DNA from: Xaviernesmea oryzae
GTDB lineage: Bacteria; Pseudomonadota; Alphaproteobacteria; Rhizobiales; Rhizobiaceae
Assembly (NCBI RefSeq): GCF_900177415.1
Contig: NZ_FXAF01000002.1
Span: 898,680-962,679, forward strand
DNA length: 64,000 bases
Reading direction: 5' to 3'
This document shows positions 43,065-51,544 of this stretch, one piece after another. The notes under the pieces were generated by a model, which searched no databases, had not been told where the DNA came from, and worked only from the letters and a program-made list of their open reading frames with translations. A program made the translations under genes and the position numbers. Position 1 is the first letter of the stretch. Each line of letters opens with the position of its first letter.

Positions 43065-44393
43065 ATGAGCATCGCCACCAAAGAAATCCTCGACCTCAAC
43101 CGCTTCGACGCAACACGGACGGAAGGCTTTCCGCCGGATCTCGCCGAGCGCGTCGCCCGGCGCCAGGCCACCTTCGGCGCCTCCTCCGTTCTCTTTTACG
43201 AGCAGCCGATCGAGATGGTGCGCGCCAAGGGCGCCTACATGTATGACGTCAACGGCCGCAAATATCTCGACGTTTACAATAACGTGCCGTCGGTCGGCCA
43301 CTGCCACCCTCGGGTGATCGAGGCCATTGCGCGCCAGGTCGGTGAGCTCAACATCCACACGCGCTACCTCAATCGCGTCGTCGAGGCCTACAGCGAAAAG
43401 CTGCTCTCCCGGTTTCCCGATAGCCTGAGCAATGTCGTGATGACCTGCACGGGCAGCGAGAGCAACGATCTGGCCATGCGGATCGCCCGCATCGTGACCG
43501 GTGCGGACGGTTTCATCGTTACCAGGGCCGCCTATCATGGCAACACGGCGCTGGTGACCGAGATCTCGCCGTCTTCGTTGCGCAAGCGCAAGCCGGCGCC
43601 CTTCGTGGCGGTCGTCCCGGCGCCGTCGGCCCGCGACGGCATGAGCGTCGGGGAAAGTTTCGCGGCCTCGGTCGAAGGAGCGATCGCAGAGCTGAAGTCA
43701 CGCGGCATCGGCCTTGCCGCGCTGATCATCGATACGATCTTCTCGAGCGACGGCATCTATGCCGATCCCGCCGGCTTCCTGAAGGCTGCCGCCGATGTCG
43801 TGCACCGCGCCGGAGGCCTGCTGATCGCCGATGAGGTCCAGCCGGGCTTCGGTCGCACGGGCGGTGGTCTCTGGGGCTTCGAGCGGCATGGCTTGACGCC
43901 CGACCTCGTCACCATGGGCAAGCCGATGGGCAACGGCTTTCCGATGGGCGGCGTCGTCACCCGACCGGAATTCCTCAAGAGGTTCTGCGAAGAGACGGGC
44001 TATTTCAACACCTTCGGCGGAAACCCGGTGGCGGCGGCAGCCGGTCATGCCGTCCTGCAAGTGATCGAAGAGGAAGAACTCGTCCCGCGGGCGAGCACGG
44101 TCGGCGCCTATTTCAAGCGGTCGCTCACGGACTTGCGGGCGTCCCATCCGGAAATCGGCGAGGTTCGTGGGGCCGGCCTGTTCATCGGCCTCGATTTCGT
44201 CGATCCGGAAGACGGCACGCCGGATACCGCGCTCGCAACCCTTGCCATCAACCAGCTGAAGCAGAACGGAATCCTCATCGGGGCTGCCGGCGAGTATGGC
44301 GCGACGCTGAAGATCCGTCCGCCGCTGTGTTTCTCCAACGAGGATGCCGACTTCTTCACCGGCACGCTGGACAGCATTCTCAAGATGCGCTGA
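43065..44393 (+). CDS. Class III PLP-dependent enzyme, ethanolamine-phosphate/phosphohydroxylysine phospho-lyase-like
   Basis: 442 residues from the ATG at 43065 with a GAGGAAG site. The PLP lysine is K286 in LVTMGKPMGNGFPMGG, D256 lies in LLIADEVQPGFGRTG, and GSESNDLAMRIAR contacts the cofactor phosphate. The MGKPMGNG form around the lysine and the IHTRYLN..V..YSEKL block recall the animal phospho-lyases ETNPPL and PHYKPL, which remove phosphate and ammonia from phosphoethanolamine or 5-phosphohydroxylysine, rather than ordinary omega-transaminases. The kinase encoded just before it would supply the phosphorylated substrate. A plain aminotransferase remains possible. Confidence 0.85.
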   Translation: MSIATKEILDLNRFDATRTEGFPPDLAERVARRQATFGASSVLFYEQPIEMVRAKGAYMYDVNGRKYLDVYNNVPSVGHCHPRVIEAIARQVGELNIHTRYLNRVVEAYSEKLLSRFPDSLSNVVMTCTGSESNDLAMRIARIVTGADGFIVTRAAYHGNTALVTEISPSSLRKRKPAPFVAVVPAPSARDGMSVGESFAASVEGAIAELKSRGIGLAALIIDTIFSSDGIYADPAGFLKAAADVVHRAGGLLIADEVQPGFGRTGGGLWGFERHGLTPDLVTMGKPMGNGFPMGGVVTRPEFLKRFCEETGYFNTFGGNPVAAAAGHAVLQVIEEEELVPRASTVGAYFKRSLTDLRASHPEIGEVRGAGLFIGLDFVDPEDGTPDTALATLAINQLKQNGILIGAAGEYGATLKIRPPLCFSNEDADFFTGTLDSILKMR

Positions 44394-44413
44394 AGCGCCT
44401 GAAGGCCGGGAGG

Positions 44414-44442
44414 GAAGCCGGGCGGCTTTCTCGCCCGGCTTC
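44414..44442. terminator. Bidirectional hairpin between convergent genes
   Basis: An 11-base perfect stem, GAAGCCGGGCG (44414-44424) with CGCCCGGCTTC (44432-44442), and a seven-base loop lie between the convergent phospho-lyase and SDR genes. A short pyrimidine run follows on the plus strand. It probably ends transcription from at least one side. Confidence 0.65.
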
Positions 44443-44450
44443 TTCCGTCT

Positions 44451-45224
44451 TCAGCCCATCGCTTCCAGTGCACCAAGCGATTCCGGCAGGATCTGGCCGC
44501 CATCGACGACGATCGACTGGCCGGTGATGTAAGCGGCCTCCTCCGACGCGAAGAACAGCGCCGCGTTTGCGATGTCCGCCGGCGTGCCCAGACGGCGCAG
44601 CGGCACGGAAGCCTCCATGGCGGCGATGTATTCCGGGCCGTTGCCCTCGAGGCCCTCCGTCATGATGTTGCCCGGCATCACGGCATTGACCGTGATGTTC
44701 TTCGGCGCCAGTTCGATCGCGGCCGTGCGCATGAAACCGAGCTGGCCGGCCTTGCTCGCCCCATAATGTGCCCAACCCGGATAGCCGGTGATGGGCCCTG
44801 TGATCGACGAGGTGATGATGATGCGGCCCGAGCCGGCCCTGGTCATCGCCGGCAGCACGGCGGAGATGCCGAGAAAGGTGCTCTTGAGATTGGTGGAGAT
44901 CACGTGGTCGAAATCGCCGGCTGTCATTTCGCCCAGCTTCGCAGCCGGGAAAATGCCGGCATTGACGCAGAGCACGTCCACGCCGCCATAGCGGGTGACA
45001 GCTGCCTCGACCATCGCCTTACAGCCCTCTTCCGTGCTGACATCCGCGGCAAATCCCGATGCGTTCGGACCGATTTCGGCCGCCACCTTGTCGGCATCAC
45101 CCTGGCTGCGCGACACGACCACGACATTCAGTCCCGCCTCCCCGAAGCGCAGGGCGATGCCCTTGCCGATACCCCGGCTTGCGCCGGTCACGATGACGGT
45201 TTTCCCCTGTAGTGATTTCAACAT
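44451..45224 (-). CDS. Short-chain dehydrogenase/reductase (FabG-like SDR)
   Basis: 257 residues. VTGASRGIGKGIALRF cofactor loop, CVNAG after strand 4, serine in ITSSITGP and YGASKAG for the catalytic Tyr/Lys, and C-terminal AAYITGQSIVVDGGQ. It converges with the phospho-lyase gene and is divergent from the polyamine-type transporter operon, with a 302-base regulatory region between them. It could oxidise or reduce the carbonyl product formed after phosphate and ammonia are removed, such as a semialdehyde; this is inference. Confidence 0.9.
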   Translation of the reverse strand: MLKSLQGKTVIVTGASRGIGKGIALRFGEAGLNVVVVSRSQGDADKVAAEIGPNASGFAADVSTEEGCKAMVEAAVTRYGGVDVLCVNAGIFPAAKLGEMTAGDFDHVISTNLKSTFLGISAVLPAMTRAGSGRIIITSSITGPITGYPGWAHYGASKAGQLGFMRTAAIELAPKNITVNAVMPGNIMTEGLEGNGPEYIAAMEASVPLRRLGTPADIANAALFFASEEAAYITGQSIVVDGGQILPESLGALEAMG

Positions 45225-45526
45225 GTCCTGCTCGCTTTATTGTTGTGACTTCCACAAATGAGAGATCGCACCTGCACCAATTTCATGCATCGGATTAAAA
45301 CATCGCCACGCCGGCTGCACAAAAGGAATGCAAAGAAAATGCGTGCAATTGCGCCGGTTTTATCCTGCGACCCGAAATTGGAAACGGCACCGGATACTCA
45401 CTGAGCGTCATTGCGCAACGCACAATGAACGACGAAATAAATGTTGTAAACTACACATTTTTGCGACACACTTCCAACATCACGCATCCATGAGCCGATC
45501 AAGCGGCCAAGACAAGGGGAACGACA
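45225..45526. other. Divergent regulatory region between SDR and transporter genes
   Basis: No gene is present. Two inverted repeats are seen: TTGTG-N5-CACAA at 45243-45257, close to the SDR start, and an imperfect 21-base palindrome at 45408-45428 (arms TCATTG and CAATGA with inner GC matches). An AATGT...ACATT pair around 45441-45460 lies nearer the transporter gene. These are candidate operators, perhaps for the DeoR protein encoded at 50491. Confidence 0.5.
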
Positions 45527-46666
45527 ATGATGAAAATCTCCAGGCGCAACATGATGCAAATGATGGGCGCGGCCGCCTTCGCCGGACCGCTCGCGAGCGC
45601 CACCCGCGCCTTCGCGGCCCGCGAGAAGGAGCTCAACATCCTCTGCTGGGAAGGCTACAATTCCGCGCAGGTGCTGGACCCCTTCCGTTCCAGCCAGTCG
45701 GCCGCCGTCAAGGCCGAGAGCCTGACCAACGATCCGACCATGATCAACCGGCTCCGGGCCGGCGAGACCAGGATCTGGGATCTCATCAACGTCAACAATC
45801 CCTGGGCCCGCAAGATCATGGCGCCGGCCGGCCTGATCAAGCCGCTGCCGCGCGCCGAATTCGAGCCCTACTTCGACACCATGCTGCCCGGGTTCAAGGC
45901 GCCCTATCGTTGGGCGATGAGCGACGACGGCAAGGACCTCCTCGGCATGGCCCAGCGCTTCGGGCCCTACAGCTTCGTCGTCAACACCGACGAGATCAGT
46001 AAGGCGACGGCCGAAGAACAGGGCTGGGACCTGTTCAACGATGCCTCGCTCGCCGGCAAGTACGGCATCCAGGAATCCGACGACTGGAACGTCTTCAACA
46101 TCTTCCTGGTCGCCGGCATCAACCCCTTCAAGGAGCATACGGAAGAGGAATTCAAGGCTTTCGCCGAAACCGCCGAGAAGGTCTTCAAGGGCGCCAAGAT
46201 GGTCGGCGACATGGCTTCGCTCAACCAGGCGCTCGTCTCGGGCGAGATCGATCTCTACATGACTGGCGGTACCTATTCGGTTTCCCCGGCACGGGCGGAC
46301 GGCTATCCGAAGCTCCGCGCAATCACGCCGCTCAAGGGTCCGATCGATGGCAAGGGCGGGATCTCGTGGATCGAGATCACCTCGACCGTCAACAATCCCG
46401 AGCTCTCGCCGCTTGCCGTGGAATTCCTGAAATATGTCCAGGACCCGCAGGTCGCCCACACCGTCGCCTTTGCTGAAGGCACGTTCAATCCGGTCAGCCA
46501 GATGGGCAACCCCAAGTGCTTCGAACTCTTCACCAAGGAAGAACTGGAAGCCATCCAGTGGGACAGCCTCGAGGAGGACATGGCCCGTTCGGCCGAGTAC
46601 GACATCGTGCCCGACTACGACAAGGCACTGGAACTGATGACGGCGGCCAAGCGCCTGCGCGGCTGA
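45527..46666 (+). CDS. Spermidine/putrescine-type ABC transporter substrate-binding protein
   Basis: 379 residues with an AAGGGGAA site. The N terminus carries a twin-arginine-like signal (ISRRNMMQMMGAAAFAG, ending near TRAFA). The mature part resembles PotD/PotF: ELNILCWEGYNSAQVLDPFR, GETRIWDLINVNNPWARKIM, GMAQRFGPYSFVVNTDEISK, PKLRAITPLKGPIDGKGGIS. It would bind a cationic amine or amino-alcohol in the periplasm. It is first in an operon with an ATPase, two permeases and an isochorismatase-type hydrolase. Confidence 0.9.
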   Translation: MMKISRRNMMQMMGAAAFAGPLASATRAFAAREKELNILCWEGYNSAQVLDPFRSSQSAAVKAESLTNDPTMINRLRAGETRIWDLINVNNPWARKIMAPAGLIKPLPRAEFEPYFDTMLPGFKAPYRWAMSDDGKDLLGMAQRFGPYSFVVNTDEISKATAEEQGWDLFNDASLAGKYGIQESDDWNVFNIFLVAGINPFKEHTEEEFKAFAETAEKVFKGAKMVGDMASLNQALVSGEIDLYMTGGTYSVSPARADGYPKLRAITPLKGPIDGKGGISWIEITSTVNNPELSPLAVEFLKYVQDPQVAHTVAFAEGTFNPVSQMGNPKCFELFTKEELEAIQWDSLEEDMARSAEYDIVPDYDKALELMTAAKRLRG

Positions 46667-46695
46667 GCCGAACCTGTTCTGACGGAGCAAACGAC

Positions 46696-47826
46696 ATGAG
46701 CCTTGCGACGATCTCGCCCACCCTGCCCGACACCGCCACCAAAACCGACGACGCAGTCCTTCCGGCAACGGCGCCGGTTTTGCAACTGGTCGGTGTCCGC
46801 AAGATCTTCGGCGACTTCGCCGCCGTCGACGGCATTAATGTCGACATCAAGGAGGGCGAATTCGTCACCATTGTCGGACCTTCCGGGTCCGGCAAGACGA
46901 CCCTCCTGCGCATGCTGGCCGGCATGGAATCGCCGTCCGAAGGCTATATCACGCTCCGCGGCGAACTGATCAACGACGTACCGCCCGACAAGCGGCCGAC
47001 ATGCCTTGTCTTCCAGTCGCTGGCCCTGTTTCCGCACAAGACCGTCGGCGAGAACATCGAGTTCCCGCTGAAGGTCCGCAGGATGGCCGCCGCCGAACGC
47101 AAAGCGCGCGCGCTCGAACTCATGCGCATGGTGCGCCTGCCCGAACATTATTACGCCAAGAACGTGATGCGCTGCTCGGGCGGTGAAAAACAACGCGTCG
47201 CGCTCGCCCGCGCCTTTGCCTATGATCCCGACGTGCTGTTCTTCGACGAACCGCTGTCAGCCCTCGACTACAAGCTGAAGAAGGTGCTGGAAAAGGAACT
47301 GAAGGACCTGCACCGCGAGAGCGGAAAGACCTTCGTCTACATCACCCACTCGCTCGAGGAAGCCATGGTCATGTCCGATCGCGTCGGGGTGATGAGCCGC
47401 GGCCGCCTCGTGCAGATCGGCACGCCGGAGGAAATCTACACGAAGCCGGCAACACGCTTCGTCGCGGAATTCTTCGGCGAAGTGAACAGTTTCGAAGTAA
47501 GGCGCGACGGTCAGGGCGGCTGGATCCTCGGCGATGGACAGTCAATCACCGTCGCTCCGACGGACGAGGTGATCGGCGACACGGCAACCGTCATCGTTCG
47601 ACCGGAGACCATGCGTTTCGTCACCGGCCCATCGACCGCCGGCAACCTGATCACGGGCAGGATCTACAACGAATACTCGCTCGGCTCGCGCATGCAGTAT
47701 CAGGTCCATTCCGGCGACCGGATCTATCTCGTCGAAGCCGCACGGGCAGCGGTCCCCGGCCTGTCGTCAGGCGACAGCGTCACCATCGGCTGGGATGCCC
47801 GCGACGCCATCGTGGTGGGAGGCTGA
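46696..47826 (+). CDS. Spermidine/putrescine-type ABC transporter ATPase (PotA-like)
   Basis: 376 residues from the ATG at 46696. Walker A GPSGSGKTTLLRMLAGME, Q-loop CLVFQSLALFPHKTV, a signature MRCSGGEKQRVALARAF (CSGGE where LSGGQ is usual), Walker B VLFFDEPLSALDYKLK, switch YITHSLEEAMVMSDR, and a C-terminal TOBE-like domain (~290-376, VIVRPETMRFV). It drives the permease pair encoded directly downstream. Confidence 0.92.
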   Translation: MSLATISPTLPDTATKTDDAVLPATAPVLQLVGVRKIFGDFAAVDGINVDIKEGEFVTIVGPSGSGKTTLLRMLAGMESPSEGYITLRGELINDVPPDKRPTCLVFQSLALFPHKTVGENIEFPLKVRRMAAAERKARALELMRMVRLPEHYYAKNVMRCSGGEKQRVALARAFAYDPDVLFFDEPLSALDYKLKKVLEKELKDLHRESGKTFVYITHSLEEAMVMSDRVGVMSRGRLVQIGTPEEIYTKPATRFVAEFFGEVNSFEVRRDGQGGWILGDGQSITVAPTDEVIGDTATVIVRPETMRFVTGPSTAGNLITGRIYNEYSLGSRMQYQVHSGDRIYLVEAARAAVPGLSSGDSVTIGWDARDAIVVGG

Positions 47827-47827
47827 C

Positions 47828-48724
47828 ATGGCGGCCGTGACATACACCGCCACCGCCGGCGAGCGAAGCTTGCTGCCTGCCATCCCTGCCGGACTTCGCG
47901 CCGCCGCGCCCGTCACCCTCCTTTTGGTCCTCGGATTTCTCGCACCGCTGCTGACGGTGGCCGCCTATGCGTTCGCCACACCGAAGAGCTTCGACGTTTT
48001 CCGTTCTTTCACACTTGCCAACTTCTCCGCCGTATTCGATCCCTCGAATACGGTGTGGATGTCGTTTGCCTGGTCGCTCGCCTATGCGGCCGCAACCGTG
48101 GCGCTGCTGGCGGTGATCGCCTATCCGATCGCCTACGGCCTCAACCGGATGTTCGGCAAATGGTCGGGCCTCGTCGGCGTCCTCTTCGTCTTTCCGCTGT
48201 TCGTCTCGGAAAACGTCCGGCTCTATGGCTGGGTGTTGTTCTTCATCAAGAACGGCGTACTCGACGGCGGGCTCAAATGGCTCGGTTTCTCCGGCGGTCC
48301 GGAAGTGCTCTATACTCCGGGCGCCATTCTGTTCGGGATGCTCTACGTCTATCTTCCCTTCATGCTGTTCCCGATGTCGCTCGGTATAGCGATGATCCCC
48401 AGGGATCTGGTCGATGCGGCTCGCGACCTCGGGGCCAGCCGGCTCATGATCTGGCGTGAAATCGAGTTGCCGCTCGCCATGCCCGGCATCCTGATCGGCA
48501 TGCTGCTCACCTTCGTGCTCGGCGCCGGCGCCATCGCCGAATCCAAGATCCTTGGCGGCCAGTCGGTCATCACCATCGCGCAGGACATCGAGGTTGCCTT
48601 CACCTATGCGCAGAACTGGCCGCTCGGCTCGGCACTCGCTCTCCTGCTCGTCGCCATCGTCAGCGGGCTTGCGCTCTACGTCCTGTCGAAGCTCGATCTC
48701 GACCGCATTCTCGGCAAAAGGTGA
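47828..48724 (+). CDS. Spermidine/putrescine-type ABC transporter permease (PotB-like)
   Basis: 298 residues starting two bases after the ATPase gene stop. About six spans (for example PVTLLLVLGFLAPLLTVAAY and LVGVLFVFPLFVSENVRLYG). The permease loop is RDLVDAARDLGASRLMIWRE, matching PotB/PotH. It forms the channel with the PotC-type protein that follows three bases later. Confidence 0.92.
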   Translation: MAAVTYTATAGERSLLPAIPAGLRAAAPVTLLLVLGFLAPLLTVAAYAFATPKSFDVFRSFTLANFSAVFDPSNTVWMSFAWSLAYAAATVALLAVIAYPIAYGLNRMFGKWSGLVGVLFVFPLFVSENVRLYGWVLFFIKNGVLDGGLKWLGFSGGPEVLYTPGAILFGMLYVYLPFMLFPMSLGIAMIPRDLVDAARDLGASRLMIWREIELPLAMPGILIGMLLTFVLGAGAIAESKILGGQSVITIAQDIEVAFTYAQNWPLGSALALLLVAIVSGLALYVLSKLDLDRILGKR

Positions 48725-48727
48725 GAC

Positions 48728-49534
48728 ATGGAAACCCGTTCGCAAATCCGCGCCCGCGCCTTCGTGAAGATCTGGACCGCCTTTGTCATTCTCGCCATCT
48801 ACCTGCCGATCATCTGCGGTGCGCTGGCCGGCCTGTCGAAGGGACGTTATTTCGGCTTTCCGATCCGCGTCTTCTCAACCGAATGGTGGGGCAAGACCTT
48901 CGCGTCGCTCGAAATCCAGTCACTGGTGCAGAACTCCCTGCTGATCGCCTTCATCGTCACTCTGGTCTCGGTGGTCTTCGCCTTCTTCGGCGCGCTTGCC
49001 TTTGCCCGCTACGACTGGAGGGGACGCAAGCTGTTCCAGAAGGCGATCCTCTTGCCGGTCTTCTTTCCGCAGCCGGTGCTGGGGCTTGCCCTTCTCTTGT
49101 GGTTCAACGCGCTCGGCATCAATCCGAGCTGGCAGACGGCCGTCGTCGCCCATCTCGTCTGGATCGTTCCGGTCGTGACGCTGGTGATCGCGATCCAGGT
49201 CTATTCCTTCGACCCGACGCTCGAAGAGGCTGCCCGCGACCTTGGCGCCAGCCGCTGGTTCATCCTGCGCGAGGTGACCTTGCCGATCCTCTGGCCGGGC
49301 ATCTGGTCGGGCGCGCTCTTCGCCTTCCTGCTTTCCTGGGGCAATTTCCCACTGTCGCTCTATACCGCCGGCGTCGACTCGACGATCCCGAAATGGCTCT
49401 ATTCGAAGATGGTCGCCGGCTATTCGCCAATGGTGCCGGCGCTCGGGACGATGAGTACGCTTTCGGCCGCCGCCGTGCTCCTTGTAGGGGGCCTCGCCAT
49501 CGCGCTGGTGCGCCGTCGCCAGGCGGATGCATGA
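48728..49534 (+). CDS. Spermidine/putrescine-type ABC transporter permease (PotC-like)
   Basis: 268 residues with about six spans (FVILAIYLPIICGALAGLSK; IAFIVTLVSVVFAFFGALAF). The loop PTLEEAARDLGASRWFILRE is the PotC/PotI signature. The C terminus ends in a basic RRRQADA tail. The stop overlaps the start of the isochorismatase-type gene, so the hydrolase belongs to the transporter operon. Confidence 0.92.
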   Translation: METRSQIRARAFVKIWTAFVILAIYLPIICGALAGLSKGRYFGFPIRVFSTEWWGKTFASLEIQSLVQNSLLIAFIVTLVSVVFAFFGALAFARYDWRGRKLFQKAILLPVFFPQPVLGLALLLWFNALGINPSWQTAVVAHLVWIVPVVTLVIAIQVYSFDPTLEEAARDLGASRWFILREVTLPILWPGIWSGALFAFLLSWGNFPLSLYTAGVDSTIPKWLYSKMVAGYSPMVPALGTMSTLSAAAVLLVGGLAIALVRRRQADA

Positions 49535-50246
49535 GGGCGGACACGTGAACTGGAAAACCGAACGGCGTTCCTTCTACTATCAGGGCGCACCGGAACCCGA
49601 GGATCCGGTGCTCGTAAAGGGCAAGGTGGCCTTGCTTGTCATTGATATGCAGAACACCTATCTCGACCGCCCGGATCCCGCGACCCTCACGGGGGACGAG
49701 CTTGCCCGCTATCACGCTTGGACACCTTTCCACGAGCGGATGCACGGCACCGTCATCCCCAACAACCGGCGCCTCCTGGAGCGCTTCCGCACGTTCGGTC
49801 TCGACGTGTTCTTCGCGCGCATCGCATGCCTGCGCAAGGATGGCCGCGACCGCTCGCTCAGCCAGAAGAAACCGGGCTGGAACGATCTTCTCCTGCCCGG
49901 GGAGGAGGAAGCCTCGCAGATCCTGCCGCAGATCGCCCCCCGCGCCGGCGAGATCGTCGTCACCAAAACCACCGACAGCGCGCTGACCGGCACCAATCTC
50001 AGGCTTGTGCTGGCCAACATGGGCATCACCCACGTCGTGTGCAGCGGCATCTTCACCGACCAGTGCGTCTCCTCGACGGTCCGCAGTCTCGCCGACGAGA
50101 GCTTCGACGTCATCGTCGTCGACGACGCCTGCGCCGCCGGCACGATGAAACTGCATGTGAGTGAACTTGAGCGGCTCCATATGATCTATGCCAATGTGAT
50201 GACTACGGACGAGCTGATCGCGTACCTGCCGCAGCCGGGGACCTGA
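49527..50246 (+). CDS. Isochorismatase-family cysteine hydrolase
   Basis: 239 residues from the ATG at 49527, which overlaps the permease gene end by eight bases; a GTG at 49545 preceded by GAGGGCGG is an alternative. The catalytic triad is placed as aspartate in LLVIDMQNTYLDRP, lysine in IVVTKTTDSALTGTNL and cysteine in GIFTDQCVSSTVRSL. Family members cleave amides or carbamates (N-carbamoylsarcosine, ureidoacrylate, nicotinamide) or isochorismate. Here it probably removes an amide or carbamoyl group from an imported amine, or acts on a downstream amide; isochorismate is unlikely in this context. Confidence 0.88.
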   Translation: MHEGGHVNWKTERRSFYYQGAPEPEDPVLVKGKVALLVIDMQNTYLDRPDPATLTGDELARYHAWTPFHERMHGTVIPNNRRLLERFRTFGLDVFFARIACLRKDGRDRSLSQKKPGWNDLLLPGEEEASQILPQIAPRAGEIVVTKTTDSALTGTNLRLVLANMGITHVVCSGIFTDQCVSSTVRSLADESFDVIVVDDACAAGTMKLHVSELERLHMIYANVMTTDELIAYLPQPGT

Positions 50247-50311
50247 GACGAGCGGGGATAGAAAAGCCACGACACTTGTTCGACCTCGTCGTTCCTGACA
50301 CAACTCTCGCG

Positions 50312-50494
50312 ATGAACGCACCGGAAATCCATACGACCGCCTGCCCGGCCTCCGACGAAGGCCAGGCCTATGCCGGCCCTCATGCAGATGCCGGCAGCGG
50401 GATTGGCGGTGCGGTCTACGATGCGGTTCTGGCCGGCGGACTGGAATGGATGGCTGAAAAGGCCGGCGGAATGCTGAGGAGCAAGCGGCGATGA
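50312..50494 (+). CDS. Small hypothetical protein upstream of DeoR regulator
   Basis: 60 residues from the ATG at 50312 (a longer start lies at 50276), ending in an ATGA overlap with the DeoR gene. It has no known domain; the C-terminal half (AVYDAVLAGGLEWMAEKAGG, then basic MLRSKRR) could form an amphipathic helix. No clear ribosome-binding site is seen. The exact overlap is the main evidence that it is translated. Confidence 0.35.
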   Translation: MNAPEIHTTACPASDEGQAYAGPHADAGSGIGGAVYDAVLAGGLEWMAEKAGGMLRSKRR

Positions 50495-51252
50495 AGAAAC
50501 CGAAGAGCGTACGTCAAGAACGCATCCTGACCGAGCTCAACCAGGCGCCGAGCCTGCGCGTGGCGGAACTTGCCCGACGGCTCCACGTCTCGACCGAGAC
50601 CATCCGCCGCGACCTCGACGAGATGACCGGACAGGGCCTGCTGAACCGTACCTACGGCGGAGCCGTGCGCTCTCTCTCCACCGAACCGTCGGTGACCGAG
50701 CGCCACACCCTTTTCGTCGCCGAGCGCGAGCGTATCGCCAAGGCGGCGGTGCAGATCCTGAAAGGTGCTCAGGTGCTGATGATCGGCTCCGGCTCGACGA
50801 CGGTGCACACCGCCAGGCGCATTGCGGTGGAGATGAAGAACATCACCGTGCTCACCCATTCCTTCGGCGTTGCGACCGTGCTCGCGATCAATCCGACCAT
50901 CAAGGTCCTCATGTTGCCGGGCGATTATCACGCCACCGAGGGCGCGACTGTCGGCGCGCACACGGTTTCGTTCCTCAATTCCTTCTACGCCGATTTCGCC
51001 ATTCTCGGCGCAAGCGGCCTCGGCCCTGACGGTCCTTCCGATGCGCTTCTCGAATGCGGGGCGGTCTATAGCGCCATGGTGGCACGCGCCGCAGGCACCG
51101 TCGTCGTTGCCGACCATTCCAAGCAAGACCGGCTGTTCCCGGCCCGTTACGCGTCCTGGCGCGACATCAATCATGTGGTGACGGATAAGATGCCGGGCGA
51201 TGATCTGAAGAACAACCTGGACGACAATGGTGTGAACCTCACGGTCTGCTGA
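50491..51252 (+). CDS. DeoR/GlpR-family transcriptional regulator
   Basis: 253 residues. The N-terminal DeoR helix-turn-helix reads QERILTELNQAPSLRVAELA then RRLHVSTETIRRDLDEM and GLLNRTYGGAVR. The C-terminal sugar-phosphate-sensing domain has the MIGSGSTTVHTARRI glycine loop, ATEGATVGAHTV and VVVADHSKQDRLFPARYA. Such proteins respond to phosphorylated metabolites, which fits a pathway starting with a kinase. Likely targets are the kinase/phospho-lyase and transporter promoters, where inverted repeats occur. Confidence 0.92.
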   Translation: MKKPKSVRQERILTELNQAPSLRVAELARRLHVSTETIRRDLDEMTGQGLLNRTYGGAVRSLSTEPSVTERHTLFVAERERIAKAAVQILKGAQVLMIGSGSTTVHTARRIAVEMKNITVLTHSFGVATVLAINPTIKVLMLPGDYHATEGATVGAHTVSFLNSFYADFAILGASGLGPDGPSDALLECGAVYSAMVARAAGTVVVADHSKQDRLFPARYASWRDINHVVTDKMPGDDLKNNLDDNGVNLTVC

Positions 51253-51369
51253 CCGGAAGACGGCTCGCACTCGATCAAGGACGGCGGCTATTTTGTCGGG
51301 CCTGTCCTGATCGCCAACACCCATAGTGTCGGCATCACCCATCACGGCGCGGTACGGCTGCACGGCTGA
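51253..51369 (+). pseudogene. Fragment of a P1-family peptidase (DmpA/BapA-like)
   Basis: Directly after the DeoR stop, in the same frame, the sequence reads GSHSIKDGGYFVGPVLIANT then HSVGITHHGAVRLHG and a stop. This matches the internal EVTGSHWI..GGYF.GPV.ITNTHSVG block of P1 (DmpA/BapA) aminopeptidases. Both ends of the protein are missing, so it is a relic of about 38 codons. It marks the ragged right border of the kinase/phospho-lyase locus. Confidence 0.6.
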
Positions 51370-51432
51370 CGGAGCCGCATTCAACCGTGGCCTTGAATGC
51401 TTCAATTTGCCGTAGGTTAGAGCGGTTTCCTT

Positions 51433-51543
51433 TCAGTCTGGGTCATAGCCGCAGGAGGCGAAGTAGTTGGCGCACTCCTGTGGTAGGAAGAGGTCGACCA
51501 GCTTGCCGATAAGGGACCACAGACCGGTGACCCCGCGATATAG
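51433..51543 (-). pseudogene. IS630-family transposase C-terminal fragment
   Basis: Minus-strand frame ending with the TGA at 51433 reads GVTGLWSLIGKLVDLFLPQE then CANYFASCGYDPD. This is the typical C terminus of IS630-type transposases (F-P-EC-NYF--AGYD). The rest of the transposase is absent. A possible terminal repeat remnant (ttagagcggtttcctttcag) follows on the left near 51417. Confidence 0.65.
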
Positions 51544-51544
51544 C

